From Syntrophobacterales bacterium (GTDB taxonomy: Bacteria; Desulfobacterota; Desulfobaccia; Desulfobaccales; 0-14-0-80-60-11), in NCBI GenBank assembly GCA_023512475.1, contig JAILZL010000010.1, positions 1-64,000 on the forward strand: 64,000 nucleotides of DNA, in the 5' to 3' direction. The translations under genes and the position numbers were made by a program. Numbering within the stretch: the stretch's first letter is position 1; every line of letters begins with the position of its first letter. Below are positions 1-7,736 of the stretch, in pieces. The notes beneath the pieces are model-generated. The model was not told the origin of the DNA. It saw only the letters and a program-made list of their open reading frames with translations, and did not search any database.

Positions 1-267
1 GATAATATCATATCCTTTAACCAGACCGATAAACTTAAAGATACTCCTGATGGAATAGTTAGTTCTGCTGATACTAATGAGCGGCTGGGTGCGAAAAATT
101 GATATCCCCTGATATTGCTCGAAATCAGGCAAGTTCTTGTCGTGCTTGGTGGAAAGAACAGCGCACTGATACCCTTTTTCTTGAAGCCGCAAGGCTGCTT
201 TGAAAAGTGATTTGGCATAACCGGTCCAATGAGGATGGAAAAACTCTGATAAAAACAGTACCTTCAT
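1..267 (-). CDS. Glycosyltransferase family 4, N-terminal fragment
   Basis: The gene runs off the left edge; 89 codons from the ATG are visible. The start MKVLFLSEFFHPHWTGYAKS is the typical GT4 opening: a first Rossmann strand followed by a Gly-rich turn near residue 16, and then the helix of the nucleotide-sugar transferase N-terminal domain. The next strand, residues 34-40 (CAVLSTK), also fits. GT4 enzymes transfer sugars from nucleotide donors at the cytoplasmic face, often in LPS, O-antigen or exopolysaccharide synthesis. The stretch is visibly richer in A and T than the rest of the window, which is common for polysaccharide genes acquired by transfer. The genes that follow are also glycan-related, so this is probably the edge of a larger surface-sugar cluster. 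Confidence 0.75.
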   Translation of the reverse strand, partial: MKVLFLSEFFHPHWTGYAKSLFKAALRLQEKGYQCAVLSTKHDKNLPDFEQYQGISIFRTQPLISISRTNYSIRSIFKFIGLVKGYDII

Positions 268-333
268 AAGATGACTCGGTTTCTCCCGGAAGGATCGGTG
301 ATTTTGACCCAATTTCATAGGGCCGGATCATGA

Positions 334-966
334 TTACTTTCTTAACAGCGGGCGCATCACCGCCAAATACTGGAGCCGGCCGCCAAAAAGCATCTCCCAT
401 CCCGGCGGATAGAGTCGCATCGGATGGTGTTCCTTCACCAAGTCAAGGCCAGCCTCTCTTAATAGGGTGCGCCATTCGGCCACGCTGTGATAGCGATACA
501 GACACTTAACCCCGTACGGGGCATTTGCCGCCCAGTCGAGGAGGGCGATGCGGCCCCAGGCCAGCAGGCCTTCCCGGGCATGATCCTTTACTATTATCCA
601 CCGGCGAGCGACCCGACCACATTCCCGCAACAATCCCAACTCATCCGTTTCGTGGTGCAAAACATCCGCCAAAAGAACCACATCGAAGGATTCATCCGGA
701 AAAGGCAGCCGTCCCCCCCCATAGGCCACCACCTCGATGGGTTCTCCGCCCCGGGGGTGTCGCTCCAACCCCTTCCCCCTTACTTCCGGCGGCGTCCTGG
801 GATCCGCCAGAATTGCGGACAACAGCGCCCCGCTGCCGCAGCCGACGTCCAAAACCTCATCCCCCGGCCGCAACACCGGAATGATCAGGTCTTTGAGGCG
901 CCGCACGCGTTCGGTGTAAACGGGCTCATGCAACCAGAGCATCAGGCTGCGCGCTATGTGCTTCAT
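334..966 (-). CDS. Class I SAM-dependent methyltransferase
   Basis: This 210-residue protein has the class I methyltransferase signature: motif I is LDVGCGSGAL near residues 39-48, and motif II/III includes a VVLLADVLHH segment near residue 98 with the acidic residue expected after the second strand. The fold and length match the UbiE/Methyltransf_11 group, which methylates small molecules or glycan/lipid intermediates; the substrate cannot be read from the sequence. It lies between a GT4 fragment and a prenyltransferase/GT87 pair on the same strand, so a role in modifying a surface glycolipid is plausible (inference). Confidence 0.8.
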   Translation of the reverse strand: MKHIARSLMLWLHEPVYTERVRRLKDLIIPVLRPGDEVLDVGCGSGALLSAILADPRTPPEVRGKGLERHPRGGEPIEVVAYGGGRLPFPDESFDVVLLADVLHHETDELGLLRECGRVARRWIIVKDHAREGLLAWGRIALLDWAANAPYGVKCLYRYHSVAEWRTLLREAGLDLVKEHHPMRLYPPGWEMLFGGRLQYLAVMRPLLRK

Positions 967-1035
967 CTTTTCCTGCCCAGGCCAGGCTGGTCAGCCCCGG
1001 CTATCGTTCTCGTCTCCCATCGGCTTGTCCCCATC

Positions 1036-2477
1036 TTACCGTGCAAGGAGCAATACCGCGCCAAAAAGAATTGTGACCACGTAACTCACCCGGTCCTTGA
1101 TGGCAAAGATGATGGGATCTTCGGCCACCAGCCCCCGGTGCGCCAGAAGCCACATGCGGCTGATCCAGTATAACAGCAGCGGGATGATGAGCCACAACAG
1201 GTGGGGACGCATATAGAACATGGCCACGGTTGGGCTGTTGATATAGAGGGCGAAGACCAGCACCGACAGGTATCCCGCAGCCGTGCCCATGGACACCACG
1301 GCCTCCAGGTCATGGGAAAAATACCCCCTGCCCTTGACCATGGCGGCGTTTGTACCTGAAATATTCTTCAACTCGGAAAACCGCTTCAGAAAGGCCAGGC
1401 TGAGAAAGAAAAACAGGGAAAACGTCAGGAGCCAATAGGAAATGACGATGTGGGTGGCCTCCCCGCCGGCGAAGATGCGGATGGTATAGAGCAGGGCCAG
1501 GAGGCAGACATCCAAAAGCACAACCCTTTTCAGGTAAAAGGAATAGAGGAAATTCAGGGCCACGTACAGGGCCAGACAGAAAAGGAAGGACCGGGGAAGG
1601 TAGCCGGCGATGCCGAAGCTGGCGGCGAACAGCAGGAGGGCCAGGGGCGGGGCAAAGGCAGGGGGAACTCTCCGGCGGCCAGGGGGCGACGTTTTTTCTG
1701 GTGGTGGTGCCGGTCGGCCTCCAGGTCCATGAGGTCGTTGTAAACGTAGATGCCCGAGGCGCACAGGCTGAAGGCGCAGAAAGCCACCAGGATCTTTCCC
1801 AGGAGGACGGGGTCGGTGATCCGGTTGGCGGCCACCAGGGGCACCACCAGGAGCAGGTTTTTCAGCCATTGGTGCACCCGGAGGGTGCGGAGCAGAGCGC
1901 TCCACGCCGGAGGGGCCTGGCCCATCACTTCGACCTGGGGGAAGAGCTCCTCGGCCCGCCGCCGCAGCCGGGGAGAGGGGCCCACCAGGATGGCCCGCCG
2001 GGCCTGCCGCCAGACCTGAAGGTCAATCCAGGCGTTGCCGGCGTAATCAAAGGCGCCGGTGCCGTAGCGACCCACCAGCGCCTTGGCCTTGGACTCCCCG
2101 GACAGGTTAACCGCACCGTTGCTGGCCAGCACTTCCGAAAACAGGCCCAGGTGGCGGGCCACCCGCTGAGCGAGGTCCCCGTCGGCCCCGGTGGCCAGGA
2201 CCAGCGGCCGCCCCCGGCGCCGTTCCGCGGCCAGCCAGCGGCACAGCTCTTCATTATAGGGAAGGTCCTTCACTTCCAGGGAAACCAGTTCCGCCACCCG
2301 GCGCTTGGCCCGGGCCTTGCCCTGCAGCGCCCAGAAAGGCAGCAGGAACAGATACCACGGCCTGGTTTTAAACAGCAGGATGAGGGATTCCAGAAAGGTG
2401 TCGGTCTTGACCAGGGTGCCGTCCAAATCCACACACAGAGGGATGTCCAGATCGTTGAGGGTGGCGGGTGACGTCAT
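1036..2477 (-). CDS. HAD phosphatase-UbiA prenyltransferase fusion, frameshifted
   Basis: The gene is read in two frames. The first part has an HAD-type phosphatase domain (CVDLDGTLVKTD near residues 16-27), followed by the start of a UbiA membrane prenyltransferase with the first Asp-rich motif NDLMDLEADR and the typical KRRPLAAGE. The second part supplies the remaining transmembrane helices. The two join at a run of five G on the + strand, 1661-1665: a sixth G would restore one frame of about 480 codons. HAD-UbiA fusions of this size resemble decaprenyl-phosphate phosphoribose synthases that make lipid-linked pentose donors. The loss may be a real mutation or a homopolymer read error. The ATG at 2477 is used here; a GTG three codons upstream is possible. 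Confidence 0.75.
1661..1665. other. Homopolymer at the frameshift in the HAD-UbiA gene
   Basis: A run of five G (five C on the coding strand) lies exactly where the protein homology crosses from one frame to the other. Reading the coding strand, Glu-Phe-Pro is followed by the wrong frame, and one added C gives a continuous UbiA sequence. This is the signature of a single-base deletion or sequencing error. Confidence 0.7.
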
Positions 2478-2534
2478 GGGTCCCACGAGCCTGAGCAGCA
2501 GATGCCGGAGGGCACTCCCCGAAAAGACCGCAGC

Positions 2535-3743
2535 TCAGGGAACGCCATTCCCGGTCAACCTGCCGGAGGACGTTAGGGAAATATACCGCAAATAGAGGAA
2601 CCAGACAAGATAGGCCATGAACAAGGGATAGTAGATCAACAGTTTCTCCACGCCCGGCCCCACCAGGGGCAGTGTCAGATGGGGGGAGAACAGCACGATG
2701 ACCAGGAGGAGAGGCCGGGCCGGCAGAAAGTCCGCCTTGAAGACCATGAAAAAGGCGGGGGCCAGGAGCAGGATGTAGGAATAATTCTTCATCCGGGGGG
2801 CGATCAGGGTATAGACCACACAGGCAAACAGCAGCGCCACTTTGTCCCGGTGAGCGCCCCCGCCCCGCTGCCAGGCAATCAGGGCCCTGAAGGAAATCCC
2901 CAGGATGAGGCCGGCCAGTGCCACAAAAACAATCTGGGACAGGAGGGGAGGAAAGGGCCGCCCCAGGAAATTTCCCACTTGATTCAAGGCGCCGACGATG
3001 AATGCCAGGGAGGAGGGGTTGATCACCCCCCGTTCGGTGAGCATGGCCTGGCCCTGGGTGAAGAAGGTGACAAACAAGGCCGGCTCGCACAGGTAGGAAA
3101 GGCCGAGAAAGGCGGCATAACCCAGCAGCGACAGGCTGAACCAGGTGAACGCCTGTTTCTTGTCGTCCACCAGGAAAAGGAGCCCCAGGAAAAGAAGGGG
3201 GACGATCTTAAAGATGGCCACCAGGACGATGGCCAGCCAAAACAGGGCCAGGCGGCGCTTCAGGAAACAGACCAGCGCCCCCCAGATGAATAACTGCTCG
3301 TAGATGGAAATGTTGCCGGCTGCCAGGTCGGCATATATCGTATTGTTGAAAGCCAGGAGGATGAACAGGAGGAGGAGCGCTACATTGGCATTCTCTAAAA
3401 ACCAGCGCCGCCATATCACCACGAGGAAAATCAACGCTGGTATTTTGGCCAGCAAAAATACCTGATAAGCTGTGGTGAAATCAAGCAGCAACAGAGGGTA
3501 AAAAAAGTACAGAGTGATGGGCTGGTAGGCGTAACCCAGGGTCGGCTCGATCGCTACCGAGGCGATTTTGATGAGGTTCTGGGTGTTATAAGGGTTCAGT
3601 CCGGCGGCGTGCGCCTTGGCGGCGAAGTAATAGAACCGGAAATCCCATTGGAAAACCTCCGGATGGCGGAGGAGGTACGCCACAACCCAGGAGGCGTACA
3701 GCGACAGCAATACGATGAGCGCTACCTGCCATTTTTTCCCCAT
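2535..3743 (-). CDS. Glycosyltransferase family 87-like membrane protein
   Basis: This protein of about 402 residues has about ten hydrophobic helices and the GT87 (DUF2029) layout: an early FYYFAAKAHAAGLNPYNT segment with acidic and Tyr residues after helix 1, a long series of membrane segments and a conserved APRMKNYSYILLLAP motif near residue 315. GT87 enzymes use polyprenyl-phosphate sugars as donors on the outer face of the membrane. Its partner downstream, a UbiA family prenyltransferase fused to a phosphatase, would make such a lipid-linked donor, so the pair is coherent. The start at 3743 has GAGG six bases upstream; ATG at 3749 is an alternative. Confidence 0.75.
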   Translation of the reverse strand: MGKKWQVALIVLLSLYASWVVAYLLRHPEVFQWDFRFYYFAAKAHAAGLNPYNTQNLIKIASVAIEPTLGYAYQPITLYFFYPLLLLDFTTAYQVFLLAKIPALIFLVVIWRRWFLENANVALLLLFILLAFNNTIYADLAAGNISIYEQLFIWGALVCFLKRRLALFWLAIVLVAIFKIVPLLFLGLLFLVDDKKQAFTWFSLSLLGYAAFLGLSYLCEPALFVTFFTQGQAMLTERGVINPSSLAFIVGALNQVGNFLGRPFPPLLSQIVFVALAGLILGISFRALIAWQRGGGAHRDKVALLFACVVYTLIAPRMKNYSYILLLAPAFFMVFKADFLPARPLLLVIVLFSPHLTLPLVGPGVEKLLIYYPLFMAYLVWFLYLRYISLTSSGRLTGNGVP

Positions 3744-4507
3744 GCGCATCCTCGCCAAGGCACGGCTGATCCCGAGAGTCGAATGGGGAGAGAAACCGGG
3801 GGGCGGAGCTCATTAATGCCTGAGGCGAGCCTCGAACTCGCACAGGCGTTCAGACCGGGAGGGTTTGAGTCGTCTTCCCTTCCAACCCTCCCGCACGTCC
3901 TGGAAACTCACTGGGGATGCACTCAGCTTCCTTCCTTTTCCCCCTGAAAAACCAAAAAATCTCCAAAAGTTTCCCATTTTTCAGAGCAGGGCCCCGGGAG
4001 GATCACCTTCCCGGCCCCGCCCCAGCGGTTCCCCCGCCTCGGTCCGGCAGGCGTCCGGCAGGACCACCCGCCCTGCCGACAGAAGATTTAGTACATGAAA
4101 CCAGGCTGACCGTCAAGAAAAGACGCGGGAGGGCGATCCTCCCCCTCAAACCAAACCCCGCTGGCCAGCCGGTGAAGGGCACCGGCCTGTTCTTCGCCCG
4201 GCCGGGAGGTCTAACAGGTTGTTGAAAAAATTATTCGGGGAAGGGGGCCAGAGGTCTCAGACCCTTGGCCCCTCCCCCAGCCCCGGAAATGGGATTTGGC
4301 TTCGCCAAACTGGCGGGGTAAGCACCCCTGAGTGGCCCCGGCCCAGGGCAGGGGTATGACGGGGCTACTCTATCGGGGGGGCACCCCCGTCGGGGATGGA
4401 AGGCACGAGTCGGGAAAAAAATGTCCCAAAAGCGCCGGGAGACACTTTGGGGACAGGAAACAGGGGTGGGTCTATGGAAATTTTTATAGGAAAATAGATT
4501 ACTTGGC
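3744..4507. other. Long intergenic region without a recognisable gene
   Basis: This stretch between the GT87 gene and tRNA-Glu holds no ORF with protein-like composition or family motifs. It contains one partial copy of the dispersed inverted-repeat element at 4215-4314. The rest is GC-rich sequence in which no structure was recognised. Confidence 0.6.
4215..4314 (+). repeat. Dispersed inverted-repeat element, copy A (left part)
   Basis: The copy starts with CAGGTTGTTGAAAAAA and continues through the shared GC-rich hairpin and the internal hairpin TTTGGCTTCGCCAAA. The right end with the mirrored TTTTTCAAC terminus is missing, so this copy is truncated or rearranged. Six related copies lie elsewhere in intergenic DNA in this window. 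Confidence 0.7.
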
Positions 4508-4583
4508 TGGTAGTCCCAACGGGACTCGAACCCGTGTCTCTGCCGTGAGAGGGCAGTATCCTAGACCGCTAGACGATGGGACC
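4508..4583 (-). tRNA. tRNA-Glu (anticodon CTC)
   Basis: The minus strand folds as a standard cloverleaf: acceptor GGTCCCA pairing with TGGGACT, D-stem GTCT, anticodon stem CTGCC/GGCAG with loop CTCTCAC (anticodon CTC, glutamate), and T-arm ACGGG/CCCGT with loop TTCGAGT. The 3' CCA is encoded at 4508-4510. A strong sigma-70-type promoter precedes it. Confidence 0.95.
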
Positions 4584-4593
4584 GAACGAGTAT

Positions 4594-4622
4594 TTTTTAA
4601 CCCGGGGCGCCGGGATTGTCAA
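4594..4622 (-). promoter_or_regulatory. Sigma-70-type promoter of tRNA-Glu
   Basis: A perfect -35 box TTGACA (4617-4622) is followed after 17 bases by TAAAAA (4594-4599). Initiation would be a few bases before the tRNA 5' end at 4583. Confidence 0.7.
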
Positions 4623-4768
4623 GAGGGTTCGGGCGGCCGACGCCTTTTTCCGCTTCGCCGCCTTTCCCTTTTCCTGAGCCGGGGAGGGCCGCGCCGCCGG
4701 CCCGCGGGGTTCTGCGGCGCTTCTCAGCCTGCCCCGGTGTCACCCGCCTCCGCCCGCCCTCCGGCGTC

Positions 4769-5377
4769 TCAGACCCCGGAGCCCGCCAACCGCCGGGCCG
4801 CGGCCACCTCCGCCGGGGTGTTGACGTTGACAAAGCTGAGGCCCCCCGGGTCCAGCCGCCGGGTCTCCTCCCGGGGCAGGACCTCCGGCCGGCAGGCGGT
4901 GATGAAGGGGCGCAGGCGCCGCTCCCCCCGGGCAAGGTATTCCTCCAGCCGCGGTCGCAGACGCACATGGAAGAGGCCGGGGAGGGCCTCCAGCCCCCGG
5001 GCGCTCTCCGAGACCACCGCCGGCCGAGGAGTGGCTCCGGCGCCCCGGCACAGCGCCTCCAGCAGCGCCGGCTGCAGCAAAGGACAGTCCACCGCCGCGG
5101 CCAGCACCCAGGGGGTGGGGCTGAACGTCAGGGCGGTGAGCAGCCCCCCCAGAGGCCCCTGAAACGGCCGGAGGTCCAGCATCAGGGGCAGGCCCAAAGC
5201 CGCGTGCCCCAGGGGTTGGTTGGTGAGCAGCCAGACCTCGTGCGCCCAGGGCCTCAGGGCCGCGGCCACGTGCAGGGCCAGGGGCCTGCCCCGAAAGGGC
5301 AGGGTGGCCTTGTCCTGCCCCAGGCGGCGGCCCAGGCCCCCGGCCAGAATGATCCCGGTCACCGGAGGGGCGGACAT
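4769..5377 (-). CDS. mobA: Molybdenum cofactor guanylyltransferase MobA
   Basis: This 202-residue protein starts with the nucleotidyltransferase signature ILAGGLGRRLGQDKA (residues 10-24), in which the Gly-rich loop and the Lys bind GTP. The conserved DLRPFQGPLGGL (near 68-79) and AAAVDCPLLQP (near 94-104) follow; the Asp of VDCP binds the metal. MobA attaches GMP to molybdopterin to make the bis-MGD cofactor used by formate dehydrogenases and similar oxidoreductases. The ATG overlaps the stop of mobB by one base (TGATG), so the two genes are translationally coupled. No molybdoenzyme is present in the window. Confidence 0.9.
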   Translation of the reverse strand: MSAPPVTGIILAGGLGRRLGQDKATLPFRGRPLALHVAAALRPWAHEVWLLTNQPLGHAALGLPLMLDLRPFQGPLGGLLTALTFSPTPWVLAAAVDCPLLQPALLEALCRGAGATPRPAVVSESARGLEALPGLFHVRLRPRLEEYLARGERRLRPFITACRPEVLPREETRRLDPGGLSFVNVNTPAEVAAARRLAGSGV

Positions 5378-5865
5378 CAGGCGGCCTCCCACCATTTCCG
5401 GATCAGGGCCGCCACCCGGGCCACCTCCACCGCCGGCACCGGCATCTGGGGGGAGAAACCCGCCACCACGGCCCCGGCCTCCGGCGTGGCCGGCCCGCCC
5501 TCCGGGGCCAGGAGGATGCGGGGCAGCCCCTCCCCCTCGCCCTCCACCAGGACGCCATCCGCCCACGGCGCCAGCAGCTCCAGGATCTGGGCCAAGGCAG
5601 GCCGGGAGCGGATATCCGGCAGGGGATAGGTGAGCAGCAGCCACCCCGGGGCGGCCAGCGCCGCGAGGCAGGCCCCGGCCCGACGATAGCGGCCGGTGTC
5701 CTTTTCCTCATCGGGCAGAGGGGAGGAGATCTCCCGGGAGAGCACCGCCACCTGCAGACCGGCGGCCCCAAGCTCCCGGGCCAGGCCGCAAAGGAAGGCG
5801 GTGGTCACCGGTCCCGCCGGCCCCACAATGCTCACGGCCCGTCGGGCAAGGGGAGTGTCAGACAC
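5377..5865 (-). CDS. mobB: MobB-like protein with a degenerate P-loop
   Basis: The 162-residue protein aligns in outline with MobB: strand-loop-helix at the start (SIVGPAGPVTTAFLCGL), a DTGRYRRAGA motif near residue 56 matching the DT-x-R/H-x3-AGA motif of the family, and a C-terminal Rossmann-like part. The expected Walker A (G-x4-GKT/S) reads GPAGPVTT, with Val in place of the essential Lys, so GTP hydrolysis is doubtful. MobB normally helps MobA deliver nucleotide, and its loss is often tolerated. The start is GTG at 5865. It lies directly upstream of mobA. Confidence 0.75.
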   Translation of the reverse strand: MSDTPLARRAVSIVGPAGPVTTAFLCGLARELGAAGLQVAVLSREISSPLPDEEKDTGRYRRAGACLAALAAPGWLLLTYPLPDIRSRPALAQILELLAPWADGVLVEGEGEGLPRILLAPEGGPATPEAGAVVAGFSPQMPVPAVEVARVAALIRKWWEAA

Positions 5866-5891
5866 GGAAAAGACCGTCCCGGGGACCGGGA

Positions 5892-6338
5892 TTACTCGGG
5901 GCGGGGGAAAGGCTCGAGGATCCTTTCCTTTTTCACGTCCCGGTTGAGATAGATGGCGCAGCGCTCACAGGGGCCGTTGCACAGGGTCTCCCGGTACTGG
6001 CGCACCTCGTAGCACGGCCGCCAGGGGATCTGATAGGCGGCGCATTTCTCCTTGTCCGGGCAGTCGAAGATGTTCCAGCAGGGGGCCAGCACCATGAGAT
6101 TGCGCAGGCAGGCCAGGGTGAAGCCCCGCTCGTGGATGAGGTGGTTGATCTGCTGGATCTGGGCGACGTCGAAGGAGGAGTACAGGCGGTTGTTGGTGTT
6201 GCGCTCCCGTACCGGCTTGATGAAGCCCTCCTTCTCATACTCCCGGATGCGCTTCTGGGACAGGTTCACCATCCGGGAAACGTCGTTGATGAGGAAGAGA
6301 TCCCCCACCTTGACCAGTTTGTTCTTTCCGCGGGGCAT
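5892..6338 (-). CDS. MerR-family regulator with a Cys-rich C-terminal domain
   Basis: The 148-residue protein has a MerR winged helix at residues 11-80, with the helix-turn-helix and wing marked by KRIREYEKEGFIKPVRE and RLYSSFDVAQIQQI. In place of the usual coiled-coil effector domain, the C-terminal half holds nine or so Cys residues, including C-W-x4-C-x5-C and C-x3-C-x2-C-x2-Y spacing like the two-CW motifs seen in sulfate-reducer proteins. These could bind a metal or an Fe-S cluster and sense redox or metal state (inference). It is divergent from the phasin-like gene, with an inverted repeat in the shared promoter region. Confidence 0.8.
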   Translation of the reverse strand: MPRGKNKLVKVGDLFLINDVSRMVNLSQKRIREYEKEGFIKPVRERNTNNRLYSSFDVAQIQQINHLIHERGFTLACLRNLMVLAPCWNIFDCPDKEKCAAYQIPWRPCYEVRQYRETLCNGPCERCAIYLNRDVKKERILEPFPRPE

Positions 6339-6357
6339 GAGACAGTCTAAAAGAAAA

Positions 6358-6387
6358 TTGTTCTATATACATACTACTGTGTATGAG
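6358..6387 (+). promoter_or_regulatory. Promoter with MerR-type operator between divergent genes
   Basis: TTGTTC (6358-6363) and TATGAG (6382-6387, with an extended TGTG) are 18 bases apart, the slightly long spacing typical of MerR-controlled promoters. The spacer contains the 18-base inverted repeat ATACATACTACTGTGTAT (6367-6384; arms ATACA/TGTAT). It faces the phasin-like gene and is next to the MerR gene. Confidence 0.5.
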
Positions 6388-6595
6388 AGAGGGAAAGCAA
6401 GAAAAAAATTCGGGAAATCCGCCTGGGAGGGATTTTTTCCCGGAAGCCGGGGGGGCGGGCTTTAACCCGGTCGACAAGGGCCTTCGGGAAGCTTATATTC
6501 CAAAGGCAAAAGGGTGCCGGGCGCCCGCGGGCGACCCGGGCAGGGCTGAAACCGTGCGGGGCACCCCATCGGGCCCCACTCAGCGAGGTGCAGCG

Positions 6596-6901
6596 ATGGA
6601 GGATTTTTTCCGCAAAGCCAAACAGTTCGGTCTGGGGGTCTGGGATTTCACCCGGGAAAAGGTGGAGGCGGTGGTGGAGGAGATGATCCGCCGGGGTGAG
6701 CTCTCCCAGCAGGAAAAGTCCGGCGCCGTGGCCCAGATCCTGGAAAAGGCCCAAGCCGAGCAGGTGGCAGTGAAGGAATGGATCAATCAGGCGGTGGCCC
6801 AGGCGCTGGCCGGCCTGGGACTGGCCCGGGCCGCGGATCTGGAGGCCCTGGAAAAGCGGGTGGCGGCTCTGGAGGCGCGCCTGCAGGAGCGGCAGGAGTA
6901 A
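6596..6901 (+). CDS. Phasin-like / PHA granule-associated protein
   Basis: This 101-residue all-helical protein opens with MEDFFRKAKQFGLGVWDFT and continues with amphipathic helices rich in Ala, Glu and Gln and a Leu/Ala heptad tail (DLEALEKRVAALEARL, residues 83-98). That is the pattern of the PhaF/PhaI-type poly(hydroxyalkanoate) granule-associated family, which coats storage granules or acts as a nucleoid/membrane-associated coiled coil. The ATG at 6596 has GAGGTG at good spacing; a longer in-frame opening upstream is not supported by composition. It is divergent from the Cys-rich MerR gene and probably under its control. Confidence 0.7.
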   Translation: MEDFFRKAKQFGLGVWDFTREKVEAVVEEMIRRGELSQQEKSGAVAQILEKAQAEQVAVKEWINQAVAQALAGLGLARAADLEALEKRVAALEARLQERQE

Positions 6902-7114
6902 GCCCTTCCCGCCGCCGTGCCCTCCGGGGACTTCCAGCCCCGGGTCAGGTGAACTGCGACGTCCCCAGGGCCCGAGGGCCCGGCCGGGGTCCGGAAACGG
7001 CCCGCCGGAGTCCCTCCCCCCGGGCCAGGGGGGAGAGGCCCCGGGTGAGGGGCACGGCCACGCGGCTTACCCCACCGACGGCCCCTAACTCAATCCCGTT
7101 CAGGAGCTGAGGTC

Positions 7115-7648
7115 ATGCTGCCTACTGATCTGCATATCGACGGCCGCAATGTGGAGGTCCTGCCGGAGTGGCGGAAAAAGATCGAGGACGAACTGAAAAA
7201 ACTGGACCGGCATGCCTATGAGCCGATCCTGCACGCCCGGGTGGAAATCATCGGCACCGGGCACCACCGCCACGGCGCCTTTGAACTGCGCCTGGTGGTG
7301 GGGCTGGCCGGCCAGACCCTGACCGTTATCCGCCAGGGCGACTACGTTTTGCCCCTGATTGTGGATGCCTTTCAGGCCATGGACCGGCGGGTGAAGGAGT
7401 ATTCCCGCATCCGCCAGCAGAAGGTGAAGGTGCACGAAGAGGTGGCGCACCAAGGGACGGTGGTGCGCCTCTATCCCGAAGAGGATTACGGCTTCCTGGA
7501 GACCCCGGATGGCACCGAGGTCTATTTCCACGCCAACGCCCTGAAAAATGCCGCCATCGACACCCTGCCGCTGGGCACCCGGGTGGAATTCGCCATGGAG
7601 CCCGGGGACAAGGGTCCTCAGGCCACCTGGGTGCGGGTGACGGAATAA
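7115..7648 (+). CDS. HPF/RaiA ribosome-associated domain fused to a cold-shock domain
   Basis: Residues 1-105 follow the HPF/RaiA (sigma-54 modulation) fold that binds the 30S decoding channel and stalls ribosomes in slow growth. The first strand and helix and a basic second helix DAFQAMDRRVKEY are visible. Residues 112-177 form a cold-shock-like OB domain: HQGTVVRLYPEEDYGFLETPDGTEVYFHANAL carries the RNP1-like YGFL and the RNP2-like VYFHAN motifs, given here as pieces of one domain. The fusion would couple ribosome binding with RNA binding. The start has AGGAG nine bases upstream. It appears to be monocistronic. Confidence 0.88.
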   Translation: MLPTDLHIDGRNVEVLPEWRKKIEDELKKLDRHAYEPILHARVEIIGTGHHRHGAFELRLVVGLAGQTLTVIRQGDYVLPLIVDAFQAMDRRVKEYSRIRQQKVKVHEEVAHQGTVVRLYPEEDYGFLETPDGTEVYFHANALKNAAIDTLPLGTRVEFAMEPGDKGPQATWVRVTE

Positions 7649-7736
7649 TCCCACCCACCTTCCTCCGGGGAGGGGGTTCACCCTCCCTCCCCTGCCCCCG
7701 GATTCAGGTTCTCACCCCCTGCGCCCGGTGAGGTGC

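Noticed and set aside
1036-2477. Programmed frameshift in the HAD-UbiA gene
   Set aside because: There is no slippery heptamer with a downstream structure and no known precedent in this family; a single-base loss in a G run is simpler.
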